Shown here: piece by piece, positions 26,001 to 34,500 of the stretch | How positions within the stretch are numbered: position 1 is the first letter of the stretch | Layout: each line of letters opens with the position of its first letter | Assembly (NCBI GenBank): GCA_947846985.1 | Contig: CANTUZ010000002.1 | Coordinates: forward strand, 18,677,587 to 18,741,586 | Length of the DNA stretch: 64,000 nt | Source of the DNA: Fratercula arctica | Taxonomy: Eukaryota; Chordata; Aves; Charadriiformes; Alcidae | Direction: 5' to 3' | Position numbers and translations under genes: made by a program | The notes under the pieces: model-generated | What the model saw: only the letters and a program-made list of their open reading frames with translations | The model's database searches: none | Told to the model about the DNA's origin: nothing

Positions 26001-29000
26001 ACACGTTAAACCAACTGATTTGTGCAATGGTTTGTTTTTTTAAAAGTTATTTCAAGATTTGAAATGCAACAGGGCAAAACTTAACTGTAATTTTAAGCCA
26101 GATTTAAACAACTGTAAGCCTTATATTACAACCTTATGAACACATTACCTGTAACATAACAACTGTTACTATCAAAACATTCTCACAATGGTATTGCTAA
26201 ATAGAAATCACCACACCGATTTTTATGCATCTATGACACCACTAGGTTTGCCACTTGCCAGAGGTTTAAAATGTTTAAATAGATATTCCCTTGATGAACT
26301 TGAACCTCAGAAAACTTAATTTGAAAGTTTCACAAATGCATCTGAGCTTCTGTATGTATTAGAGAAGCCACAATTAAAAAAAGCACGGATTTTGATCGTG
26401 GATTTTATTTTTACATCAGGTGAGAGATGGATTACCAGCTCTGCATGCAGTTTGATAACCCACAGCTTCACCAGGATGTAGAAGTACCCATTTCAAATAG
26501 TTGTTCCTTTTATTAATGGAAAGGCAGAAACTAGATTTGGTTGGGGGAGTTGTTTGTTTTAAATACTCTCCTTTTTTCAAGAAAAGGCTTCCTTAAGCAG
26601 CTCAAAAAGCCTGTAGACAAGACTAAACACGCAGCTTCCCAGGTCTAACTTTGTTTTGTACCTCAAAAGAAAAAAAAAAACACAAAATCCAGCCTAACGA
26701 GGTGGCAAGCCCAGAAGTGGAAGTTACTACAGCACCAAAACAATGGAAAAGATGGACTTACACATGATTTATTATTCCTACCTTCCAAATACTTAGAGAC
26801 TTTCTCCATTCGAACTGCCATACGGTAAAGAGAACGAACAGAAAGATGCAATATTTAGCTTTAAAAATCATTTACAGAAGACAAGCCCCCAAAAAATCTA
26901 GAGTTGTGATTATTAGTAGTATAAAGGAAGTTATTTGTCCGAACCTGAGGTTAGGTCAGATCCTCTGTTCTTTTTATCTTCTACTATTTCATAGAACGGG
27001 CCTATTACTTGTAGTAATTCTTCAACTTTGTCCGTCATTGGCATACTCTCAAGAATCTGCACAAGTCCAAAATATGAAGCATCTTATGAAACAGCATTTC
27101 AATGATTCATTCATTTCAAATGATTTTAGAAATTGCTGGTCATTGTAAACTCAGTAACATTTCACTAAGTCACTTCTGATTTTTAATGCTAATGCATTTA
27201 CCACCATCAAAGGACCGCCTCAGCACAGTATTAATAGAACTTGGAATCCATTATTTCAGCAATTTCAAACTAAACCAACTCAAAGTTCAACAGGCTGCTG
27301 TTATCTGATACGATTTATTTTATGGACAAGTCTTCCCACAGAGAAAGTGTAACTGAAAGATTTTTTTTCTTAGAGGATTCTGTGTATTTGTCAAACCCTG
27401 CCATCTTCAGTGGAATGTAAGGGGCAGATCAGAAGTGCCCTACTGGATCCATCTAAACCCAAACAACAAAATGGACAGAATACAGCAAAACTGGGACAGG
27501 GCAAGGATATACGTAGCAGAGCAAACTAGAACCATATTACAGTCCGGAAGTCATTTAGAGCTCTTCCATTGATAAAAATGTCTTAATTTTAAGTTACAAA
27601 AACAATACCTTTAATCATCTGATAGAAGTGCAAAAATCTTAAATTCAAAATAGACTGAAGAGATTCAATAATTGAATATTATTTTAAGAGCATAAGATAT
27701 TATTGTCCCATTCTAGTCTAAGTCCTTGCAACCAAGCTTTTTGCCAATAGCTTTGTTCTTCTTTCATCCTCTACTTATTTATTTTTTAAAGGAGGTAATA
27801 GCTATAGGGAAAGACTCAGGTAGAAGTAAACTATTAGCTACAGTACACCTCCTCCTCCAGAAGAGCACCAAGAAAGCAACAGATGGAGGTACAAGGTGGC
27901 CCAGAACATGCTGCTCAAAAGCCCCAAGCGCATCACTAAGCAGTAGAAGCAAAAGCTACAGCATTACTTCACAAAGCAGGAGCTCCAGGCAGGCTAGCAG
28001 GTAACAAGTCAACACTTGCAAACCAATCAAGGATACCACAATCCTATCAAACTGCAGTTTCGTTGCCACTTCTCTGATCTATTCAGTGGTTATAATTCAT
28101 TTCATGTTTGTTAGAGATAAATGCTCAGTGCTCAGATACAGAGCTGGAAATGAATCAGAGACAGGACGGTTGTGTCATTTTTTTTTTTTTTCCTCCATTT
28201 TTGTTTAACTTCAATAGCATTGAGAGAAACAAGAAACAAGAAACCTGTTCTAGAATAACACTTGTATTTGATATATATTTACTTCTATAGTCTGCACTGT
28301 AAACTGTTTCATGCGTCCATTTGTATGATGTCTGCACATAACTGCTCTTCATCTGTTCTAAACAGACCTCAATATACTCTCTGCCACTTGAAGCAATTCT
28401 TAGAATCTTACCACAGCTTCCGTCAGAGTTCTGTAACTGCTAGCTTTTAGGTGAGAAAGAAAAGAGCAAATACTTCTACAAGCAAAATCAAATGCTTACT
28501 TATACAGCCACTAGGCATAAATTGTAGTCTTAAAATTTGAAAGTGCAAAATATTATGTATCCTGAATTACTGTTTTCTCTGTATATCAGACAATTAATAT
28601 ATGAAGACTCTTGTTTTAAATTAGAAACACCATGTAGTGTTAACACCTCTTTATGCTAAGGTATGACTCATTTCTAATGTATAACAAAACAATGTATCTG
28701 AAGTGCAAATAAATTAGTCTATACAGTATTGCAACATAAAAATTCAGAAAGCTTACTTGGAAGTTAAGTTAACCTTAAACAAAAAGGCACCTGAGCTCAG
28801 ATTCATCTCAGCTAAGACTAAAACAAATTTGGTCATCTCCCACCAGCACCTCAAAACCTCATCCAGACACATTCCTCAGCAGCTGTGAGTTTCAAGGCTA
28901 CCACACAAAGAGGGGAAAAAAATACCAAACGAGTTTACAGTAAAAGTATCCTGTGACAGGGTCATTTGACAGATGCATAGCCCAAACACTATATCCAAAT

Positions 29001-32000
29001 GCTAGGGACACACCCTCGAGGCAGAGGGGCGGGATATGACAATCTTATATACCCTTAAACATAGTCCTGTGATATCAGTAATCAAGTGGGGTTTTTGCCC
29101 CTCTAGACATGGATACCTATGCAGCAACAGCTGAATGCCCACAGGAACACCACAAGGATTAGTGCAGTACGTGCTGATAGAACAACCCAGTGAATCCATT
29201 TGAAATGCACTACCAATTGACATTTCAAGTAGAATCAGTCGGGTTGGAAAAGCTGAAGCTAATATTTCAAATGTGAGAGCTGAAACAGCACCAAAGCAGG
29301 GTAAACATTCTCCAGTTTCAAAACTGAGCCAGGAAAGAAGTCATTTGCTCTCCAATACCTACATGTAATCTGTACAGAGACAGAATATTTGTGCTTCATT
29401 AGGATCTATAGACTTCCTCGAGGTTTTTTTGAACAAACATTGCAGTTTCACTTAGTGTCCTGACCAAACCAATTACTGCACTGAAAAAAAAATAAGGTAC
29501 TACTGACGTATTAATACATTTTGAATTCAAGATTTTAAGTGAAGCGCTAAATCTCAGGGTACGCATTGAAAAGGAATTTTAAAATTCAGTAGGATTTTTT
29601 GACCAAATGAATATTTGGCCTCCTGTGGCTTTTGCAGTTAGTTATTTTTCATTTTAAAGCAGCTACAGTAATACCAGCAGCAACTAAATTACCAAAACTG
29701 CAGATAGGAAAAAGAACAGTAGTCAGACTCCAGCTCCATGCCTAGTAAAAGTTTTTGTTGTACCAATCATTAAACTTGTTAAGAGTTCAATGTCAAGATA
29801 GCGGCCTAGGAAAAAAGCAAGCATATTTGGAGTACAACTTATATTTTCTCTCCTTGATGCTAACCTCATTATAGTAATAGATTACTATAGGTTAATAGTA
29901 TTAATTAATCATAATTAATAATAGATTAATAGTAATAGATATAGTAATAGATTACAAAAGATTACAATTATACTTTTATCCAGATTGACAGTAAATAATC
30001 TTTTAACTGGAAAGACCACCTGGAAGAGCTTCAGTGAAAAGACTGCAGTGAAAAGGGTTAGTTAATAAAAGACTAGAAGCTTTAATTATGAATGTTTACT
30101 TTAGTTAATGCTGCAATTCCTGCTTAATATAGTAACTATGACTGTTCACAAGTTCCACATCTATTCCAAAAAAGACAGATCAAATGACTCAATTCTAACT
30201 GTTTGACTGCAACTATAATATACAGGGAATATTTTAATGACACGTACAGAAAATTCAGGTTGCTGAGTTCTTCTTGAAAAATCAAGTGATTAAACTTACA
30301 TATTTGATTATACTTATGTCTCCCATCGTAAGAGTGAGACTCTTGCTCCTGAAGTCCTTCTGGAGGGTTATTTTCCCCTTTCCAAGATTAGGATCACTTA
30401 CCTCTCTGAACTCCGAGAACTGAGGCAGTTTGCAGTAAATCAGCTTTCCTTTTGTTGTACTTTTAAGTTCCACTGTTTTCCCCATTGCCCCCTTTACCAT
30501 GATTTCAATACTTCACTCTCTTTAGCTCTGTCATTTAAGCTTCATATCAACCAGAGCTGTCATGTTTCTCTGAAAACAACTCAAATTCTATAGCTTTGGA
30601 AGGAACTACGACATTTTATTCTCCCCGCAGGCCAAACGGCATAGTACTGAAATCTAACAGTTCACATATGGAATAACTCCTTTGGAGCTTTAACAGTAGT
30701 AGTCAGCAAGAACCTCCTCATGTTCCTTAATTTATTTCTGGAACATTTATTCTAGAAGATGCCCTCCTCTCATGAGTAAACTTACCTTTTTCATTTCTTC
30801 AACATAGGCTATCATGGCTTCTTCTTTGGACATGTCTCCCAAGGCACTCCAAGCATCCCTAGGAAAGAAAGTCACATATATTTTCAGTATCTTCAAGGCC
30901 TACTTGATTTTTTTCAGCCTGGCATTAAGTAGGTTAGTTATGTAATGCCCAACGTTTCTCTGATACAAATAAAGTGCAACAACAATTCACAACCTTTTTT
31001 TTTTTTTAAAGTCCAAATATATAATTTGCTAGGATAATCACATAGTGGAACATCAACGAAGAAGCAACAAACTGAATAGCCTGGGGACTGAAGAGTTCCT
31101 CACTGACCAGCTATGATCTTGTACCTGGTAAGTTGTTAACAAGCCCGGATATGAGACACACACGTTTCCCTTTTGATTAGACTGATTTTTTTAATGACCC
31201 TCTGCTGCAGAAAAAGAGCAGGCACAGACTTCAGACAGCACTTAGAAACAGTCGTCAGCAAGTTAGAACAGGCTACAAGAAAAATCTGTCATTTTTGAGT
31301 TTAGCAACTGTGGAAAGACACATCAGTCTTGCAGGGAAATAGTTCTATCATCACCCCGTTACCACAGGAGCTACTTCTGACATAAAAAAAAAAATCTCCC
31401 CCTCTCCAACTCTGCAAGACAGAAAAGTCCAATCAAATTTATCAGTGTTACACAAGGAATCTGTCAGAACACAGAGCATAATAAAACATTTCCTTACACA
31501 GTCTTGCACTTGATTTGACACTGTCCCTTCCCCTTGCCAGTGTATTTGTCCCACTTACAGCAAAACCTCAAGGCTGGTGGCTCACATTTCAGGTACAACC
31601 AACCAGGCGAGTGGAAACTTACTGCCCTAGTCCTCTGCAAGGATACCCCCTTCACCTTGGCTTAGGGAGACAGGGCCGGGGGGAGGTGTCAAAGGAATAA
31701 TTTCACAGATCGGAAGACGACCATGACTATAAAGACAGCAATAATACTTGTTCTTCAGGACAAGTCATTATTGAAATTTAATAAGCAAAGCAATTTGTTA
31801 GATGTTAGCAACTTGGTGAATCAGAAATCTTCCCAGCACAAGGAAAATACAGACATTGGGAAGCCCTGCCACTAAGCAGACAAACCAGAAAAACACATAA
31901 ACCAGACCTCTCCTCAAGAGCTTGAGGCTATATCAATGGCTGGCTGCGAGCACTTTTTTACTTCAGGCTCACATCATACATGAAAACTTGATAAGGAAGA

Positions 32001-33837
32001 ATCCCAGACACTCATCCACACCACTCATTCTGCAGAGCACCTACAATTTTGTTCTACAACATGGGATAAACACTACAGAGGTACCGTTAAGATGCTTGCC
32101 CAAGAAAAACCTGCCCACCTGCAAAAACCGAGGGAATGTTTTCACCTGCAACTCTGAGAAGTTACAGATTATCTGAGATAGAAAGTTGGAACATAACACT
32201 GAAAACAAATTCAAGCATCAAACGTTGTGAATGTTCTTTTTTTTTTTTTGAAAGAGAAATAAACTCACTAAACTCTTTCTCCAAGTGCCACTCTTCTAAA
32301 CATCTCCACTCCAAGCATAAAAAAAACCCCAAAAACTACAACAACAACAAAAAAACCCAATCCAAACCCAATAGAACAACTCATTAAAAGTTACCATTTA
32401 TATCTACCAATTGGATCCCAAAAGCCAGGTCGTGGAATGTTACAGGGTCCTTGGGTTGCTTGCTTATAAAAGCTATAGAACTTGAGCATCATTTCATTCG
32501 TTGGCTGGAATGAACCTAGTGAAAGCATTTTAAAATACAATTAAATTGTGACTGAGAATATTAACAAGTATTTTACAAGCTTAGTATTTCTGTGAGAAAA
32601 TAGCCTGCAGTTTGTTACAGCCCGATTCTCAGCAGTACAATTCAAGTCAATGGAGAATACCTTCACTTCATCTACCATAAACCAGCACCACTGACAATAT
32701 TTACTTTACAAACAGCAAGTTTCAGATTGAGTTTAAGGGACTATAACCTTTACTACTACTAAGGTCAGACTCCACATTTCAAATAAAAAAAAAGTAATGA
32801 GTAACAAAGCAAGTGTCCTTTCTTTCACTCAATTTAAAGGAATGGTTTTAGCTCCTAGTAAACAAAGTGTCTTGCAAGTCACTTTCCTGTTACAAACAGT
32901 AACTTATTGAAAGACTTCAGAATTAAACAAAGCTACCCCCCCAAAAAAAAAATGCAAACACCCCCCCCCCCCCCCCATAAAACTAACACGACAAACCCAA
33001 AACACAGCCTTCTGCAGTGTTTTTGTTTACTTTGGGTATTTGACAACTTTCAATAACAGTTTCACTGTTTCTCCTGTTTTTCTTTTCTCTTCTTCCTTGT
33101 GGAACACACTTTTGTAGAGGTAGGAAATGTTTACAAAACCATAACAGCTGTCAGGTAAGATTCATAACCAATCCATTAAATCAAAAACTTTGAGGTTCGA
33201 CTCTCATCATTAGGAAAAGTTGACAGTGACCTTTATCTTAGGCCCTCAACAAACCCAGTTTTACTTACACCAGAATTTTATGTACACAGATTTAATGTAA
33301 TAACCAACTTTTCTGGTTTTATTACTCTTATCGAAAAGACACGTTCTAATTTTTTTTTTTGCTTTTCCACTAACTGTTTCAGCAGAGGGAACTCACGATG
33401 ACAGGTCGGCAGCCGCCACACCGGCTCCAGGATTGCGGGGCAGCCGAGGCCCTTCCCCGCCGTTCCCCGCACGGCGCCGCGGGGAGCCGACCGGCCCCCT
33501 CCTCCCGGCGCCGGCCTGAGGAGCTCCGGAAGCCCCCGAACCGGGGTGTCTTCGAGGAGAAGCGGACGGCAGCACCCAAGACCGAGGTTTCCAAGCGGTT
33601 CTCCAGCCGCCGCCTGCTGACGGGCGCCCGGCCCGAGGCAGCTGAGGGCGGGCGGCCCTACTGCCCCGGCCCGGGCCACCCAGCAGGCCGCAGCTGCCGG
33701 CCAGGCCCCGCGCCGAGGCCACCAGGCTTCCCCCGCCGCCCCCTCCCCAGACCGCACTCACCATTCTTGGGCAGGCTCTGGATCACCTTCACAGCCGCCT
33801 CGAACCTGGTGGCGTGCACAGAGCCGGTCTCCGCCAT
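5010..33837 (-). CDS. ACBD5: acyl-CoA-binding domain-containing protein 5 (13 coding exons, 503 aa)
   Basis: Tail-anchored peroxisomal membrane protein. By family knowledge it binds (very-)long-chain acyl-CoA for peroxisomal beta-oxidation and tethers peroxisomes to the ER through VAPA/VAPB. The spliced reading frame is 1,512 nt including the stop, and every junction keeps phase. Domains: ACB domain about residues 7-96, with the expected ligand residues Tyr39, Tyr42-Lys43 (YKQAT), Lys65 (YKWDAW) and Tyr84 (AYV); microexon segment 128-138; acidic serine-rich stretch about 155-175; FFAT-like core V275-Y-C-D-S-M-E281; Arg/Gly-rich stretch with WGSDRG about 392-412; coiled coil about 414-442; membrane anchor about 472-495; short basic tail ending RKRRKLN. 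The start has a strong Kozak context (GACATGG) and an in-frame TGA 12 bases upstream, so the extra N-terminal segment of one human isoform cannot be encoded directly 5' here. Residue identity with the mammalian protein is high across all exons, so the assignment is firm. The length falls within the mammalian isoform range. Confidence 0.97.
6160..6450 (+). mobile_element. ancient diverged CR1 LINE fragment
   Basis: Resembles the 3' part of old CR1 families: 'tggtgtccagaactg', then a near-match to the 'gagccaccagaa' / 'attaagagttgacctggtgatg' blocks. Strongly diverged from the younger copies in this window, with no intact frame. Confidence 0.55.
6980..7762 (+). mobile_element. CR1 LINE, 5'-truncated and internally deleted
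   Basis: Remnant of the CR1 ORF2 reverse-transcriptase region. The frame at 7123-7347 reads [20 protein letters not shown] and VEKDLGVL, followed by 'gagtgctgtgtccagttctgg'. It ends in CR1 3' UTR sequence, 'cattctgtgtttctg'. At about 7575-7585 the copy jumps from 'gtcctatgagg' to 'cactggcacaggttgccc', skipping roughly 250 bases found in the copy at 59.6-60.6 kb. Non-functional. Confidence 0.9.
8884..8993 (-). CDS. ACBD5: ACBD5 coding exon 12 (membrane anchor)
   Basis: 110 nt, residues 464-499 plus two bases. Encodes [20 protein letters not shown] and [16 protein letters not shown], the C-terminal tail-anchor helix with a basic flank. Acceptor CCTTAG|AAACC, donor CGAAG|GTAAAG. The intronic bases after the last codon read TAA in frame, so unspliced RNA would still end neatly, at RKRR. 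Confidence 0.96.
8994..9285 (-). other. ACBD5: ACBD5 intron 11
   Basis: 292-bp intron between the linker and tail-anchor exons. Nothing else recognised. Confidence 0.9.
9286..9336 (-). CDS. ACBD5: ACBD5 coding exon 11
   Basis: 51 nt, residues 447-463 ([17 protein letters not shown]), a linker matching the mammalian AKSSTSTLQ region. In phase at both ends, so it could be a cassette. Acceptor TTAAAG|GCAAA, donor GACAAG|GTGAA. Confidence 0.95.
9337..10892 (-). other. ACBD5: ACBD5 intron 10
   Basis: Unique AT-rich intron sequence. No repeat or RNA gene recognised. Confidence 0.85.
10893..11092 (-). CDS. ACBD5: ACBD5 coding exon 10 (coiled coil)
   Basis: 200 nt, residues 380-446. Gly-rich [14 protein letters not shown] is followed by the amphipathic [20 protein letters not shown] and QRLHMLEAV, the predicted coiled coil next to the membrane anchor. 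Acceptor ATATAG|GGCAT, donor TCACAG|GTATT. Confidence 0.97.
11093..12017 (-). other. ACBD5: ACBD5 intron 9
   Basis: Unique intron sequence, with a T10-type tract near 11327 and short TA repeats near 11300. No repeats recognised. Confidence 0.85.
12018..12294 (-). CDS. ACBD5: ACBD5 coding exon 9
   Basis: 277 nt, residues 288-379 plus one base. Starts [16 protein letters not shown] and ends with the conserved [21 protein letters not shown] and FYNVRRGRG blocks. Acceptor TTGTAG|CCCTT, donor AGAG|GTACTG. The middle part is divergent between species and looks disordered. Confidence 0.96.
12295..14352 (-). other. ACBD5: ACBD5 intron 8
   Basis: Unique intron sequence. A local near-duplication 'gtggtatcctaac' occurs at about 12640-12685. 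Nothing else recognised. Confidence 0.85.
14353..14459 (-). CDS. ACBD5: ACBD5 coding exon 8 (FFAT-like motif)
   Basis: 107 nt, residues 252-287. Contains [20 protein letters not shown], the acidic tract and FFAT-like core VYCDSME (275-281) that in mammalian ACBD5 binds the MSP domain of VAPA/VAPB for peroxisome-ER contact. Acceptor ATACAG|GTGTA, donor AAGAG|GTAGAG. Confidence 0.96.
14460..15171 (-). other. ACBD5: ACBD5 intron 7
   Basis: 712-bp AT-rich intron with nothing else recognised. Confidence 0.85.
15172..15372 (-). CDS. ACBD5: ACBD5 coding exon 7
   Basis: 201 nt, residues 185-251 plus one base. Includes [20 protein letters not shown] and [20 protein letters not shown]. It aligns with the mammalian DHKNLEVIVTNGYDKDGFVQ segment but is less conserved than the domains. 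Acceptor TTACAG|ACCAT, donor CAAG|GTATTG. Confidence 0.95.
15373..16134 (-). other. ACBD5: ACBD5 intron 6
   Basis: 762-bp AT-rich intron with nothing else recognised. Confidence 0.85.
16135..16272 (-). CDS. ACBD5: ACBD5 coding exon 6
   Basis: 138 nt, residues 139-184 plus one base. Carries [20 protein letters not shown] and the acidic stretch [20 protein letters not shown]. Acceptor TTCTTAG|ACCTT, donor AAAGG|GTACG. Low-complexity acidic linker after the ACB domain. Confidence 0.96.
16273..26781 (-). other. ACBD5: ACBD5 intron 5 (largest, 10.5 kb)
   Basis: The largest intron, directly after the microexon. I found no CR1, LTR or RNA gene in it, only homopolymer runs such as A15 near 17505, T tracts near 22140 and 23190, and G9 near 25950. 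None of the open frames here (up to 106 codons) resembles a known protein. Confidence 0.8.
26782..26814 (-). CDS. ACBD5: ACBD5 coding exon 5 (33-nt microexon)
   Basis: Encodes [11 protein letters not shown] (residues 128-138), matching the mammalian segment VRLEKISKCLE. Acceptor GGCAG|TTCGA, donor GGAAG|GTAGGA. It starts and ends in phase 1 and is a multiple of three, so it can be skipped without breaking the frame. Exon 4 could then join exon 6 to give ...TSDLSN. The upstream intron is only 130 bp. Confidence 0.93.
26815..26944 (-). other. ACBD5: ACBD5 intron 4 (130 bp)
   Basis: Short intron between exon 4 and the microexon, with a weak donor (GTTCGG). Reading through it from exon 4 gives GSDK and then a stop. 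Confidence 0.9.
26945..27056 (-). CDS. ACBD5: ACBD5 coding exon 4
   Basis: 112 nt, residues 91-127 plus one base of the next codon ([20 protein letters not shown], then [17 protein letters not shown]). Acceptor TGTGCAG|ATTCTT. The donor TCAG|GTTCGG is weak for a GT site. Retaining the next intron would give four residues and then a stop. Confidence 0.95.
27057..30785 (-). other. ACBD5: ACBD5 intron 3
   Basis: 3.7-kb intron. It contains an AT-rich short tandem-like block at about 29870-29970 built from 'atagtaatagatta' words. No interspersed repeat recognised. Confidence 0.85.
29870..29967. repeat. AT-rich imperfect tandem repeat
   Basis: Repeated 'tagtaatagattac' and 'attaataatagatt' words in a roughly 100-bp block. 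Low-complexity sequence in ACBD5 intron 3. Confidence 0.6.
30786..30858 (-). CDS. ACBD5: ACBD5 coding exon 3
   Basis: 73 nt, completing Trp66 to Lys90 ([20 protein letters not shown], then EEMKK). Last helix of the ACB domain with ligand residue Tyr84. Acceptor CCTAG|GGATG, donor AAAAG|GTAAG. Confidence 0.97.
30859..32394 (-). other. ACBD5: ACBD5 intron 2
   Basis: 1.5-kb intron with nothing recognised beyond A/T homopolymers and an A/C-rich stretch near 32320-32385. Confidence 0.85.
32395..32515 (-). CDS. ACBD5: ACBD5 coding exon 2
   Basis: 121 nt, residues 26-65 plus two bases of Trp66. Carries the helix with [13 protein letters not shown] and the [10 protein letters not shown] loop of the ACB domain, including acyl-CoA contacts Tyr39, Tyr42, Lys43 and Lys65. 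Acceptor CTAG|GTTCA, donor AAATG|GTAACT. Confidence 0.97.
32516..33761 (-). other. ACBD5: ACBD5 intron 1
   Basis: 1.2-kb first intron. Its gene-proximal 370 bases belong to the CpG island and the rest is AT-rich. A C16 homopolymer lies at 32961-32976. Confidence 0.88.
32961..32976. repeat. C16 homopolymer
   Basis: Sixteen C in a row, read as G16 on the transcribed ACBD5 strand, preceded by A-rich sequence. Prone to length error in sequencing. Confidence 0.8.
33762..33837 (-). CDS. ACBD5: ACBD5 coding exon 1
   Basis: Encodes residues 1-25 plus the first base of Gly26 ([20 protein letters not shown] and SLPKN), the start of the ACB domain. The donor is AATG|GTGAGT. It lies inside the CpG island. 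Confidence 0.97.
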
Positions 33838-34245
33838 GTCCCCGTCCCGTCACCGCCTCCTGCTCGGCCGCCGGGCCACGTCCAGCGGGGCGGGCTCGGC
33901 TCGGCCTCCCTCGTCGCGGCGCCTGCAGCCGACTGCGCGGGAGAGGGGCTGAGAGGCGCCGGGCCACAGGCAGCCACTCCCCAGCGGCAGCAGGGCGGGG
34001 TGCCCGGCCCCGACCGCGCCCGGCCGCCGCCCCAGTCCCCCGGCGCTCGCCCTCCGGCAGGGCCGGACACAGCCCGCCCAGCACCTCACCCCACAAGCCG
34101 AACACCGCCCGCAACACCCCCCCAAGCCAGCCGACAACCTACCCCTACCTTCGCCCCGGCTTTAAGCGCCCATGTTATGTCTCCCACCGCGGCGCCCTGC
34201 CCTTCCCCTCCCCTGGCACCGCCCCGCGGCCGCCAGCGGCTCGCC

Positions 34246-34257
34246 GGGAAGTGTAGT
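34246..34257 (-). promoter_or_regulatory. ZNF143/THAP11-type (SBS) motif candidate
   Basis: The minus strand reads ACTACACTTCCC, fitting the ACTACAnnTCCC core bound by ZNF143/THAP11-HCFC1 in many CpG-island promoters. It lies about 410 bases upstream of the ACBD5 start codon. Motif match only. Confidence 0.4.
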
Positions 34258-34500
34258 CCGGGCCCCGCACGGACTGACCCCCGTCAGCGCTTTCCCTTCC
34301 TGCCGCCGCCGCGGGCCGCTGCCTCTCGCCAGCCTCTGGCAGCGAAGGGCGGAGGCGGCCGGCCTGAGGCCGAAGAGAAGCCCCTGGGCCGGCCTGTCCT
34401 CAGGGGCCTCCCAGGGCAGCTCCGGGTGATGGCGGGTTCCGTCCTGGGGCCCGAGAAGCCGCTGAGGTGCAAATCCCGGGGAGGTCTCGGTGCGGACTGA

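Larger units (their letters stand above)
33395..34500. promoter_or_regulatory. ACBD5: CpG island / ACBD5 promoter
   Basis: About 1.1 kb of very GC- and CpG-rich sequence spanning the end of intron 1, exon 1, the 5' UTR and upstream DNA. No TATA box is evident at a sensible distance, so a dispersed-start promoter is likely. The long open frames on both strands here are composition artefacts. Confidence 0.88.

Noticed and set aside
33398..34500. Long open frames on both strands in the first CpG island (up to 228 codons)
   Set aside because: GC-rich composition removes stop codons. They overlap each other and the ACBD5 first exon, have no domains, and read Pro/Arg/Ala/Gly-rich.
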